Part shown: positions 1 to 7,448 of the stretch, in pieces
Numbering within the stretch: position 1 is the stretch's first letter
Layout: every line of letters starts with the position of its first letter
NCBI GenBank assembly: GCA_052386455.1
Contig: JBQTKD010000082.1
Span: 62,001-126,000, forward strand
Reading direction: 5' to 3'
Length of the DNA stretch: 64,000 nt
Source of the DNA: JBQTKD01 sp052386455
GTDB lineage: Bacteria > Actinomycetota > Actinomycetes > Sporichthyales > Sporichthyaceae
Notes under the pieces: model-generated
The model's input: only the letters and a program-made list of their open reading frames with translations
What the model was told of the DNA's origin: nothing
Database searches by the model: none
Position numbers and translations under genes: made by a program

Positions 1-1
1 G

Positions 2-229
2 GTTGCCCGCGGCCAGATCACATCCGAACTGGTGCTGCGTGGACTCGGCAACATCCGCAACGAATCCCTCGGCGGCTTGACGGTAGGGCTCACCTTCCGA
101 CCCGGGCAGAGGGGCAGCACCAGCAGCGGATGCGTCTTCCTCGAGCTGCTGACGTCTACCGGCTGGACGGCGCCTAACGGCAGCCGCAGCGTCTGTCGGC
201 CCGCATCCGGAGGAACTGTCGGTCCGTGA
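2..229 (+). CDS. C-terminal fragment of a branched-chain amino-acid-type ABC solute-binding protein (cut by the window edge)
   Basis: The frame is open from the first bases to the TGA at 227-229, so the start lies outside the window. The roughly 75 visible residues contain LGNIRNESLGGLT, GLTFRPGQ and a final GWTAPNGSRSVC stretch. This is the pattern found at the C-terminus of Peripla_BP_6/LivK-type lipoproteins: a short helix, a GGLT loop, a cysteine strand, then a WT-x-N-G-x-x-x-VC end. The livK gene at 11462-13105 ends similarly (ELGGLTGPLVYNEG...GWTKA). It would bind a small polar ligand outside the cell. Whether the whole gene is intact cannot be seen. Confidence 0.6.
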   Translation, partial: VARGQITSELVLRGLGNIRNESLGGLTVGLTFRPGQRGSTSSGCVFLELLTSTGWTAPNGSRSVCRPASGGTVGP

Positions 230-241
230 CGGCATGCTCGC

Positions 242-646
242 GTGGTGACCGATGCCTCGCTGCCGCGCATACGCCGCGCGCCGCTACCCGACGACGCCGT
301 CCTTGTCCTCCGAGGCGACGACCTCGGCGCCTTCGCGACCGGGCGGCACCAGGCCGAGGCGTTTCGGCGGCGTTATCCCGCCTGGGCTCGCTGGGGTTTG
401 TCTGCGTTTTTTGCACGCAACGCGGCCGAAGTCGACGACCTGGCGGGCGATCGCCTCGAACGCTTCCCACTCCTAGCCTGTTATCGCGTCGCCGACCTGC
501 GCGCCGCGGGGTTCGAAGTGTGGCCGACCTTTCGTACGCCGCACGTCACGATCGCGTTCGGCGGAGACCTAGACGAACGGCTCGCGGCGCTGCTTGCGAC
601 GCCGCACGACACTCTGTCCAACCCGTACCATCAAACCGATGGCTAG
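242..646 (+). CDS. Hypothetical protein, 134 aa
   Basis: GTG start 12 bases after the preceding stop. No family is recognised. The product is soluble, without signal peptide or membrane segment. It has LVLRGDDL near residue 25, an aromatic/basic middle (ARWGLSAFFARN) and a VWPTFRTPHVTIAF stretch near residue 95. Its stop is followed 15 bases later by a second small gene with a clear GGAGGG ribosome site, so the two are probably co-transcribed. A small acidic/basic pair beside a toxin-antitoxin locus invites comparison with toxin-antitoxin modules, but no catalytic motif supports this. Another reading frame at 226-657 is arginine-rich and looks like a shadow. Confidence 0.55.
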   Translation: MVTDASLPRIRRAPLPDDAVLVLRGDDLGAFATGRHQAEAFRRRYPAWARWGLSAFFARNAAEVDDLAGDRLERFPLLACYRVADLRAAGFEVWPTFRTPHVTIAFGGDLDERLAALLATPHDTLSNPYHQTDG

Positions 647-661
647 CGGAGGGATGACGAC

Positions 662-919
662 GTGACGACCTCGGACGTCGACCTGGTCGTGGACCTCAAC
701 TGCGTCGACGATACCGACCTGCCGTGGGCGTTTTTGGACTCGGCAGAGGACCCCGCCGTCGTTCGAGTGGGGAGCCACATCCTCGTAGGTTCCGGAGAGG
801 TTCGAGCGGTAGCGCTCGTCGTGGACGTCGCCGACGGGCTCGTTCACGTGCGACCGATTCACGGTTCGGTCGACTCGAACGCGCATTTGCTCGACGACCC
901 TGGCCGGATCGCCTCCTAG
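662..919 (+). CDS. Hypothetical protein, 85 aa, paired with the upstream gene
   Basis: GTG start preceded by GGAGGG (648-653) at about eight bases. An ATG at 654 in another frame reaches a stop after two codons, which supports the GTG. The product is acidic, with an N-terminal VDLVVDLNCVDD stretch. The core VVRVGSHILVGSGEVRAVALVVDV has alternating hydrophobic residues typical of a small beta barrel. No family is recognised. The 15-base gap after the 134-residue gene suggests a two-gene unit. The 190 bases that follow, up to the toxin-antitoxin genes, show no gene. Confidence 0.5.
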   Translation: MTTSDVDLVVDLNCVDDTDLPWAFLDSAEDPAVVRVGSHILVGSGEVRAVALVVDVADGLVHVRPIHGSVDSNAHLLDDPGRIAS

Positions 920-1086
920 ACCTACCCGGCGTCGTGGACCGTGACGCCTCGATGCAGACCCGCGCCGACCGCGACCCGGTCGCCTCCGCCCCACGCTCGC
1001 CGCGCTGGATCGAGGAGATCGGAGAGTTCGCCCGCAAGAGTTTCCGCGTTGACCGGGGTCGTCGCGGCCGCCAACGTATAGCGTCT

Positions 1087-1107
1087 GATAGCACCGCTTG
1101 CTATCGT
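1087..1107 (+). promoter_or_regulatory. Operator palindrome and leaderless -10 box of the toxin-antitoxin operon
   Basis: A perfect 7-bp inverted repeat, GATAGCA (1087-1093) and TGCTATC (1099-1105), is separated by CCGCT. Its right arm overlaps TATCGT (1102-1107), which lies six bases before the GTG at 1114. That TANNNT spacing is typical of leaderless actinobacterial transcripts. The arrangement fits autorepression by the antitoxin (inference from family behaviour). Confidence 0.5.
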
Positions 1108-1113
1108 GATGTC

Positions 1114-1365
1114 GTGACCAGGACGATCAGCCAGGCCGAGCTGCGCAACGGCAGCGCCGGGGTCATGGACGCGCTGGAGGCGGGCGAAGACTTCGTGATC
1201 ACCCGCAACGGCGTACCGGTCGGGGAACTCCGCCCGGTGCGCAGCCGGCCAGATCCCACCGCAGAGCAACTCGTCAAGGCCTTCAACGGCCTACGCGGAG
1301 ATTCCCTCGCGGCGATGCGCGTCGAGGCCGACGCACTGTTCCGGTCGGACCGCATCGGTGAGTGA
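1114..1365 (+). CDS. Phd/YefM-type antitoxin
   Basis: 83 residues. The N-terminus TRTISQAELRNGSAGVMDALEAGEDFVITRNGVPVGELRPV (residues 2-42) is the classic Phd/YefM fold. It has a T-I-S-x-x-E-L-R-N start, a short helix, then an F-x-I-T-R-x-G-x-P-V-x-x-L strand pair. The C-terminal 40 residues would wrap the toxin. The GTG start is chosen because TATCGT lies six bases upstream and the family motif begins directly after it; the frame is open further upstream but loses similarity. Its last codons overlap the PIN toxin start by eight bases (GTGAGTGA), so the pair is translationally coupled. It should neutralise the toxin and bind the palindrome upstream. Confidence 0.8.
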   Translation: MTRTISQAELRNGSAGVMDALEAGEDFVITRNGVPVGELRPVRSRPDPTAEQLVKAFNGLRGDSLAAMRVEADALFRSDRIGE

Positions 1366-1758
1366 GCGGGTGTCGCTCGGCCTGCTCGACACGTCCGTCC
1401 TGATCGACCTCGACGCGATCTCTGCGGGGGCGTTGCCGACGCGCTCGCGAATCTCGGCGGTCACCTTGGCCGAGCTCGGGCTCGGCCTGCACACCGCCGA
1501 CGCCGCCAGCCGGCCCATTCGCGCGGAGCGTCTGCAGCGTGCGCAGGAGATCTTCGATCCACTGCCGTTCGGTGTCGCCGAGGCGCAACGCTTCACGCAC
1601 CTGGTCGGGTTGGTCCTCGCGTCCGGCCGGAACCCGCGGCCCCGGCGCCAAGACCTCATGATCGCCGCAACGGCATCCGTCCTGGGCGTCCCGCTGACAC
1701 GCGAAACCCCGAGGACTTCCGCGGCCTCGAATCGGTTCTCACAGTCGTCGCGCTCTAG
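1358..1758 (+). pseudogene. vapC: VapC-type PIN-domain ribonuclease toxin, frameshifted near its end
   Basis: GTG start overlapping the antitoxin. It carries the PIN acidic residues: LLDTSVLID near residues 9-17, AELGLGL near 38-44 and RRQDLMIAATA near 103-113, with VLGVPLTR after them. The expected ending, N-P-E-D-F-R-G-L-E-S-V-L-T-V-V-A-L-stop, is present but in the next frame, ending at 1756-1758. The shift falls in GCGAAACCCC (1701-1710). One extra A in the run 1704-1706 would restore a continuous 133-134-residue toxin. Without it the frame runs on to 1930, antisense into the next gene. This is either a real inactivating indel or a homopolymer sequencing error. The missing piece is only the last strand, so the core active site is intact. 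Confidence 0.75.
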
Positions 1759-1770
1759 CGACGCCGAGAA

Positions 1771-2247
1771 CTACTTGGCGTCGCGGACCGTGACACCGCC
1801 CTCGGTGATGGCCACCGGCGTCGGGCCGGGGGCGCAGTCGCTGCCGAAGGACGAGGCGGGCGCGGGGCCGACGAAGCCCATCTTGTCGCCGGAGTCGCCG
1901 TTGTCCTCGATGAAGATGAGCACCGCCTGACCAACCGCGGCCTCGGGCTTGCTGCCCTGCTCGATCGGGTAGACGAACCCGGCGCGGTTGCCGTCGACGT
2001 GCAGACAGGTGATCGGTCCCTTGAAGTCTACGAGGGGGTTCGTCGCCTGCCACTGCCCGCCTGCCGGCTTGTCCGGCGTCGTGCCCAGGTTGAACCCGGA
2101 GAACTCGAACGCCGCGATGGGCGACACGCCCTTGCCGCTGACCTCGTCGCGCGCGGCGGCGGCGTGCACGGTCGTGGCGGGCAGCAGCGCAAGGGCCACA
2201 CTCGCTGTGGTGGCGAGTACGAACGGCAGGCGGTAGGCGGTGGTCAT
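1771..2247 (-). CDS. Secreted protein of unknown function, 158 aa
   Basis: Residues 1-29 form a signal peptide: MTTAYR, then a hydrophobic stretch LPFVLATTASVALALLPA, ending at a VHAAA cleavage site. The mature part holds FEFSGFNLGT, PITCLHVDGNRAGFVYPIEQGSKP, VLIFIEDNGDSGDKMGFV and a final SFGSDCAPGP. It has two cysteines, a small beta-rich exported domain. Small actinobacterial secreted proteins often have this pattern (conserved HVDGNRA followed by an EDNG loop), but no function is assigned. It sits convergent to the VapC gene. Translation of the intact VapC frame would stop 12 bases before this gene's end. Confidence 0.7.
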   Translation of the reverse strand: MTTAYRLPFVLATTASVALALLPATTVHAAAARDEVSGKGVSPIAAFEFSGFNLGTTPDKPAGGQWQATNPLVDFKGPITCLHVDGNRAGFVYPIEQGSKPEAAVGQAVLIFIEDNGDSGDKMGFVGPAPASSFGSDCAPGPTPVAITEGGVTVRDAK

Positions 2248-2345
2248 CGGCGCTCCATGGTGTCGGGCGGTCGACCATGCTTCGCCGGCGCTCGAGAATC
2301 GGATTGGCGTCCGATGGTCCGTCAGTTCGCCAACCGGTGGGGGTT

Positions 2346-3188
2346 CTAGGCCTCGCCGGCCGATACCAGAGACCCGGTCGCCGTGCGGGCGGGCGGGCGG
2401 GGCAGGTCGACGCTGGACGCCGGGGGGCGGCCGGGGCCGGCGGCGCCGGCAAAGGCCTGGGCGATGCCCAGCCACTCCGTCGCGACCGGGCCCTCGACCT
2501 TCAGGCCCGTGTCCGCGCGGTTGCGGCGCTGGGTGACGACCAGACAGAAGTCCAGGGCGTTGCCCGTGACCCGGTCCACCGCGTCCTCCGGGCCCCAGGT
2601 CCACGTGCCGCCGTCCGGGGCGAGCAACTCGACCCGGATCGGGGTTTCCGGAACGGGCAGCCGGCGGACGCCGTAGGCGTAGGGCAGCGCGCGGACGCCG
2701 AGGTGCGCGACGTGCTTGAGACGGGCGGTGGGCTCGCGGTGCACGCCGAGGGTGTCCGCGACGTCCTGGCCGTGTGCCCACGTCTCCATGATCCGCGCGG
2801 TGATGCAGGACGCCAGGCTCATCGCGGGGCCGTACCAGGGGACTCGTTCGCCGGCGTCGCGGGTGCCCGCCTGCGCGAGCAGGTCCCGCCGAGCCTGCCG
2901 AAACCAGGAGTGCAGGTCCGCCACCGGCATCGACCGCTGCTGGGCGGCCAGGCGGTCCGGGAAGTCCATGCCGCCGGCGATCTGCTCGTCGGCGGCCAGG
3001 CGAAAGGCCTCCGCGTCGGTCATCGCCAGCACGCTCATCTCGTCGAAGAACGCGAGATGGCTGATCTGGTCTCGGATGGCCCAGCCGGCAGCGGGCGTCG
3101 GCAGCTCCCAGACGTCCGCGGGGAGCCCGGCGAGCAGTCCTTCGAGTACCTCGGTCTCGGCGGCGAGATCGGCCAGCAGGTCCTGCAT
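2346..3188 (-). CDS. TIGR03084-type metal-binding protein (maleylpyruvate isomerase/DinB-like fold)
   Basis: 280 residues from the ATG at 3188. The frame is open 19 codons further upstream, but the family starts at MQDLLADLAAE. The N-terminal half is the four-helix DinB/MDMPI bundle, with histidines in AIRDQISHLAFFDE and METWAHGQDVAD that, with an acidic residue, would hold a divalent metal. The C-terminal half (RVELLAPDGGTWTWGPEDA...DFCLVVTQRRNRADTGLKVEGPVATEWLGIAQAFAG) is the usual companion domain of TIGR03084 proteins. Members are thought to act in small-thiol-dependent chemistry in Actinobacteria, but the substrate is not known. The gene stands alone, 98 bases from its downstream neighbour. 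Confidence 0.8.
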   Translation of the reverse strand: MQDLLADLAAETEVLEGLLAGLPADVWELPTPAAGWAIRDQISHLAFFDEMSVLAMTDAEAFRLAADEQIAGGMDFPDRLAAQQRSMPVADLHSWFRQARRDLLAQAGTRDAGERVPWYGPAMSLASCITARIMETWAHGQDVADTLGVHREPTARLKHVAHLGVRALPYAYGVRRLPVPETPIRVELLAPDGGTWTWGPEDAVDRVTGNALDFCLVVTQRRNRADTGLKVEGPVATEWLGIAQAFAGAAGPGRPPASSVDLPRPPARTATGSLVSAGEA

Positions 3189-3406
3189 GGACGCAGCCAC
3201 TCGCGCCCCTTTCGGTGGGTTCTGTCCTGCGGAGCGTCCCGGCACCGCAGTTACCGATCGTGCACCTTCAGCGCATCTGCCCTGCTGGCGTACGGTTGAC
3301 GTACTGCTCCAGATGTTAGCGGCGACTTACGCCGACAGGAAGAGCTTCCAGCCGAGATCTCGACGCTCACATGCGGACACGCGACGTTAACGAGCGTTAG
3401 CATGGG

Positions 3407-4204
3407 GTGGTGGATCGGAACGCCTGGTCGAAGCTGGTCATCGGCCGCGAGCGCGGAGACGTGGTGCAGCGTGCCGCCGGGCGGCAGTGGCTGCGCTGGT
3501 GGGGTCTGGGCGGCGCGTTTCTCGCCGCCGCCATCTTTGTCCCCCTCTCGACTGCGAACACCTACAGCTACGAAGAGAAGCTCCGCGAGCTGGGGAAGGT
3601 GCAGACGGCGCAGGTGCTGGAGGTCGAACCGGCGAACGTGGGCAGTCGGTTCACCGTCCAACTGGAGAACCGCGCCGTCGAACTGGACAACCCGAAGCTG
3701 GTCCCGAAGGTCGGCGACCGCCTCGACGTGGTCGAGGACAAGGCCGGCCGCGTGGTCCTCGCCGACGACGTCGGCGCCAAGAACAAGGCCTGGGGCGACG
3801 CCCTGTTCGGCGTCTTCCTGGCGTTCCTCGTCTTCATCGGCTTCGGCTGGGGGCCGGGCCTTGCGCCGTACCGCGCGCTGCGCTCGATTCGCAGGCCCGA
3901 GAAGCTCGAGCAATCTACGATCGTGCGCCTGGACGAAGTAGAGCGTGCGGCTCCCCCGCAGGGTCGCGCCTGGGCCGCGTGGCGCCGCGGCACCGGACAC
4001 TTCTACCGGGCAACGCTGGTGATGCCGGACAAGCGACGGATTGAATGGCGGGGCCGCTCGCCCCGCCCGCTGGAGTCCGGGACGAAGGCGCGCATGGTCG
4101 GCGGCGGATTCGCAGGCGACTGGGTGGCGCTGGTGATCGACGTTCGAAGCTCGGCCGGCGAGGCCGTGTGTTGGCCCGCCGCGAAACTGCGCGATCCGCG
4201 CTAG
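3407..4204 (+). CDS. Membrane protein of unknown function, about 265 aa
   Basis: Two hydrophobic segments are visible: LRWWGLGGAFLAAAIFVPL near residues 28-47 and GDALFGVFLAFLVFIGFGWGPG near 128-149. About 80 residues between them (beta-rich, QVLEVEPANVGSRFTVQLENRAVEL) would lie outside and 115 residues inside. No family is recognised. Two adjacent GTG codons (3407, 3410) can start it. TAGCAT (3398-3403) lies six bases before the second, so a leaderless start at 3410 is equally likely. The next gene follows after 16 bases, with a GGAGG ribosome site, so they form an operon of two envelope proteins. Confidence 0.65.
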   Translation: MVDRNAWSKLVIGRERGDVVQRAAGRQWLRWWGLGGAFLAAAIFVPLSTANTYSYEEKLRELGKVQTAQVLEVEPANVGSRFTVQLENRAVELDNPKLVPKVGDRLDVVEDKAGRVVLADDVGAKNKAWGDALFGVFLAFLVFIGFGWGPGLAPYRALRSIRRPEKLEQSTIVRLDEVERAAPPQGRAWAAWRRGTGHFYRATLVMPDKRRIEWRGRSPRPLESGTKARMVGGGFAGDWVALVIDVRSSAGEAVCWPAAKLRDPR

Positions 4205-4220
4205 GTCTGGAGGACGGTTC

Positions 4221-5288
4221 ATGGCGAAGAAGCCACCCCGGAAGTCTCCGTGGCAACGGCCCACCACGTGGGCTGCCGCCGCGTTGGTGGTGGCGCTCGC
4301 CGCCGGTGGCGGCGCCTGGTACGGAACCCGCGGGGACGACTCGGCGGCGTCCGTCGTCAAGGACGAGCCGCAGTCCCCTGCCGACCAGTGGCAGAACCAG
4401 GTCACGACGGGCCTCGCCGGAGCCAGCCAGGGCACTCTGGACTACCTCAAGGTGGTCTACGACTGGAGCGAGGGCAAGACCACCAACGAGGCGATGGCAC
4501 AGGCCGCGGACCAGGCCTTCGGCAGGTACATGGAGGCACGCGACTTCCTCGCGAAGCAGGCCGCGTTCGGGCCGGCGCCGCGGGCGCTGGACAACTTCAA
4601 GGACACCTTCGAGATCTACGCGGACACGGCACGGCTGGCGAAGCTCGGCAGCGGAGTCGAGTCCGACGACCTGCGCAAGCAGATCCAGTTCCAGATTCAG
4701 CGGCTGCGTCAGATCGCCGACCGGTACTACGACCTGGCCAAGTCCGACCTCGACCAGTTCCGCGGACGCGACCCCATCGGTCAGCACATCGAGTTCACCC
4801 GCGTGCCCGAGGTTCCGGTGTTCGACGGCATCGAGGCCGGCAAGCCACTTGCCAGTCCGGCCCCGACGGTCGCAGCGCGCGAGTACCAGGAGCAGCGGCC
4901 CGAGCAGGCCTTCGAGGCGTGGCTGTCCACCGTGAAGTCCGCGAACATTCCGACGGGCAAGGCCGTTCTCGACGCCATTCCGCAGGGCAACGGCGCCGCT
5001 CTCGGCGGCCTCGCGGTCGCGCTCGCCCGCGCGTCGAACACCCTCTACGACTCGTCGGACCCGAAGGGCGAGCGAACCCTGAACACGCGAATCCAGCTCG
5101 GGCTGCTGCTGCAGGCCGAGGCTCTGCGCACCGCGCAGATTGCAGCCCTGGCGGCAAAGGACGAGCGGCCCATCGCGATTCAGATCTCCGAGGCGCTCGG
5201 CTTCGTCGGCAACCGCGCCTGGGACCCCCGGCTGGGCGAGCGCACGACCGACCTGACCGATCGCGTCCTCGAACGCAAGCCCATCTAG
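4221..5288 (+). CDS. Membrane-anchored protein of unknown function, 355 aa
   Basis: A basic N-terminus (MAKKPPRKSPWQR) is followed by one hydrophobic helix, TTWAAAALVVALAAGGGAWY (residues 15-34), so the remaining 320 residues should lie outside the membrane. These are largely helical (DQAFGRYMEARDFLAKQAAFG, DLRKQIQFQIQRLRQIADRYYDLAKSDLDQF), with a second helical block near residues 220-330. No catalytic motif or family is recognised. It shares an operon with the preceding two-segment membrane protein and ends 13 bases before a strong hairpin terminator. Confidence 0.65.
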   Translation: MAKKPPRKSPWQRPTTWAAAALVVALAAGGGAWYGTRGDDSAASVVKDEPQSPADQWQNQVTTGLAGASQGTLDYLKVVYDWSEGKTTNEAMAQAADQAFGRYMEARDFLAKQAAFGPAPRALDNFKDTFEIYADTARLAKLGSGVESDDLRKQIQFQIQRLRQIADRYYDLAKSDLDQFRGRDPIGQHIEFTRVPEVPVFDGIEAGKPLASPAPTVAAREYQEQRPEQAFEAWLSTVKSANIPTGKAVLDAIPQGNGAALGGLAVALARASNTLYDSSDPKGERTLNTRIQLGLLLQAEALRTAQIAALAAKDERPIAIQISEALGFVGNRAWDPRLGERTTDLTDRVLERKPI

Positions 5289-5301
5289 AAGTCGACAAAG
5301 G

Positions 5302-5342
5302 CGACAGCGCCCGCCGGTCGGTTCGACCGGCGGGCGCTGTCG
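5302..5342. terminator. Bidirectional hairpin terminator between convergent genes
   Basis: An 18-bp perfect inverted repeat (5302-5319 with 5325-5342) closes on a GGTTC loop. The arms include CAGCGCCCGCCGGTC. It lies between the plus-strand gene ending at 5288 and the minus-strand gene ending at 5350, so it can serve both. There is no long T run, as is common in high-GC genomes. Confidence 0.75.
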
Positions 5343-5349
5343 GTTGTGC

Positions 5350-6753
5350 CTAGCCCTTCGCCACCACCGCGAAGCGGCTGAACAGGAACGGCCCACCCAC
5401 GAGGGCGGCACCGGCGGCAACGAGGACCATGTACAGCAGCATGCTGCTGCCGCCCGGGTTCTGCTGCGCGGCCTGGACGAACCCGAGGGTCTTCAGCGGC
5501 TCGTCGCTGCTCGGCTGAACGATCTCGTCGCCCGTCGACTCGGCCGCCGACTCGGTGACCGTCGAGGCGATCGAACCGTCCTCGGCGAGCGTCGACACCG
5601 TCGTCGGCGCGGCCGCGGACTCCTCGGCCAGGTCGGCCGGAGCCAGGCTGTCGATCGTCGAGGTCGTCGACGAAGCGCCAGTCGAAGAGGACGCCTTGGT
5701 GTCGGCCGGCGTGGACGACACGGTGGTGCCCGTGGTGGTCGCCGCCGTGTTCGACTTCTCGGTGCCGGCGCTGGTCGAGAGGCCCAGCTTGGCAACGTCC
5801 GCGCTGATGGAGGCGCGGCCGATGATGTAGGTGAAGGTGAACTTGCCGGCACCCGACGGGCTGTCCTGGGTCGTGGTGACCATCAGACCGCCGATGGTGT
5901 ACCGGGTGCCGCCGCTGTCGGTCTTCTCCTGAATGACCGGAGCGAGCGCCAACTGGATGTTGGCCGCCTTCAGCGCCTCGTTGGCCTGCTTGACCGCGTC
6001 CTCGCTGGACTGGCCCTGACCAAGGTACTTGAACCCGCTCTGGTCGAAGCCGAACTCCTGGCCGGCGACCGCGAACTTGCCGAACGTCTTGCTCTCGATC
6101 TTCGGTGCCTCGCCGGCCACCTGGCTGATCGTGGCGGTCGCCGACGAGTTGGCGATCTCCAACGGGCCGGTGACGATGCCCTGCGAGCTGCCGAAGGCCG
6201 AGGCGACGACGTTGGAGCCCTCGCTCTTGGTCTCCGCGGTGGCCGTCTGCTGCTGGTTCGGCGCCGGGAACGCCGCCGGGGCGCCGTAGAACGCCGAGGA
6301 CTTGCCCGAGGTCTGCAGGGCCTCCGCGGCGACGCGGTAGTACTGGCCCTCCTCGGACTTCTTCGTCTGCGCCTCGGTGGAGTTCACCGCGACGTAGCCG
6401 GGGAGCTGCGCGAACGGGATCTGCAGTTCGGCCGCGCCGAACTGATTCGGCACGCCGTTGATCGTGCCGGGCAGGGTCTGCACGGTGTTGCCGTAGAACG
6501 GCGCGCCGGCGAAGGACTTGCTACCGCCGCTGTTGTTCGTCGACACCGATGCGGTCGCCGAACCCGCGTCGTTCTTCGGCGAGGCGGGAATCTCGTCGCC
6601 GTCGACCTGGAAGTAGAACGCGTCGGCACGCGCCGTGAGGTTGAAGCGCGTCGCGTCGTCCGCGAGCGCCGCTCCGGGCAGGGCGAGGGCCATCGTCGCG
6701 CCGCCCACCACGCCCGTCGCGGTGAGGGCCACTGCCCAACGAGGCGCCCTCAC
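5350..6753 (-). CDS. Cell-surface protein at the end of the liv operon, 467 aa
   Basis: GTG start overlapping the livF stop by four bases (GTGA), so it is translationally coupled. It has a signal peptide MRAPRWAVALTATGVVGGATMALALPGAALA, then a roughly 270-residue beta-rich domain (LTARADAFYFQVDGDEIPAS...). A Ser/Thr/Ala-rich linker (about 310-410) follows, then a C-terminal membrane helix SSMLLYMVLVAAGAALVGGPFLFSRF with a basic end. It therefore looks anchored at the cell surface with its large domain outside. No family is named. Position in the operon suggests a role near the solute-binding protein or ligand capture, which is inference only. The Ser/Thr linker may be glycosylated. Confidence 0.75.
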   Translation of the reverse strand: MRAPRWAVALTATGVVGGATMALALPGAALADDATRFNLTARADAFYFQVDGDEIPASPKNDAGSATASVSTNNSGGSKSFAGAPFYGNTVQTLPGTINGVPNQFGAAELQIPFAQLPGYVAVNSTEAQTKKSEEGQYYRVAAEALQTSGKSSAFYGAPAAFPAPNQQQTATAETKSEGSNVVASAFGSSQGIVTGPLEIANSSATATISQVAGEAPKIESKTFGKFAVAGQEFGFDQSGFKYLGQGQSSEDAVKQANEALKAANIQLALAPVIQEKTDSGGTRYTIGGLMVTTTQDSPSGAGKFTFTYIIGRASISADVAKLGLSTSAGTEKSNTAATTTGTTVSSTPADTKASSSTGASSTTSTIDSLAPADLAEESAAAPTTVSTLAEDGSIASTVTESAAESTGDEIVQPSSDEPLKTLGFVQAAQQNPGGSSMLLYMVLVAAGAALVGGPFLFSRFAVVAKG

Positions 6754-7448
6754 GACGCCAACGATCCGAGGTAGCTGTTCATGATGGTCTCCTCCGAAAT
6801 TTCACCGGGTTCTCCGGCGAAACTGATCCGTCCTCTGTCGAGGATGTAAACGTAATCTGCCATTTTCAGCGCCTGACCGACGTATTGCTCGACGAGCAAT
6901 TGGGCGACGCCCTGCCGTCCGAGATCGGTCAGATATTGAAAGATCTCCTCGACGATCTTTGGTGCCAGACCCATGGAAACTTCGTCGAGCAACACCACGT
7001 GCGGATTGCTCACGTAGGCATGGCTCAACGCCAACATCTGCTGCTCGCCACCACTCATGGTGCGCGAAATCTGCTTCGCCCGCTCGCCCAATCGGGGAAA
7101 CGTTTCGGTGGCGGTCTTGAACGCCTTCTTGAATTCGCCCGGTGGAGCCTGCAGGAGAATGTTGTCCTGCACCGTGAGCGAGGGGAAAATGCCGCGGCCT
7201 TCGGGAACGTGGATGATTCCCCGTTGTGCAATCTTGTGCGGAGGGGCACCCGTTACATCTTCCCCGTCGACGAGGATGGTGCCACTGGTGGGCCGGATCA
7301 TTCCGCACGCCACGCGCAGCAGCGTCGTCTTGCCCGCGCCGTTGGGACCGAGCAGGGCCACGACTGCGTTGTCCGGCACGGTCAGCGTCACGTCGCGAAG
7401 GACCGTGACCGTGCCGTACCCGGCGGTGATGTTCCGAAGCTCAAGCAT
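6750..7448 (-). CDS. livF: Branched-chain amino-acid-type ABC transporter ATPase, LivF
   Basis: 232 residues with Walker A GPNGAGKTT (34-42), a Q-loop region, signature MSGGEQQ (131-137) and Walker B VVLLDE (151-156). The phrases IIHVPEGRGIFPSLTVQDNI and LLVEQYVGQALKMADYVYILDRG are diagnostic of LivF. It hydrolyses ATP at the cytoplasmic face of the LivHM permease together with LivG. Its ATG overlaps the livG stop by eight bases, and its own stop overlaps the next gene. By eye the stretch at about 6780-7250 uses more A/T-ending codons (AAA, TTT, ATT) than the genes around it. The ligand could be branched-chain amino acids or another compound, since this family also carries amides and urea. 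Confidence 0.93.
   Translation of the reverse strand: MLELRNITAGYGTVTVLRDVTLTVPDNAVVALLGPNGAGKTTLLRVACGMIRPTSGTILVDGEDVTGAPPHKIAQRGIIHVPEGRGIFPSLTVQDNILLQAPPGEFKKAFKTATETFPRLGERAKQISRTMSGGEQQMLALSHAYVSNPHVVLLDEVSMGLAPKIVEEIFQYLTDLGRQGVAQLLVEQYVGQALKMADYVYILDRGRISFAGEPGEISEETIMNSYLGSLAS

Noticed and set aside
1731..1930. The extended VapC ending up to 1930
   Set aside because: Those residues have no similarity to PIN proteins and lie antisense to the secreted protein gene; the natural ending is in the next frame at 1758.
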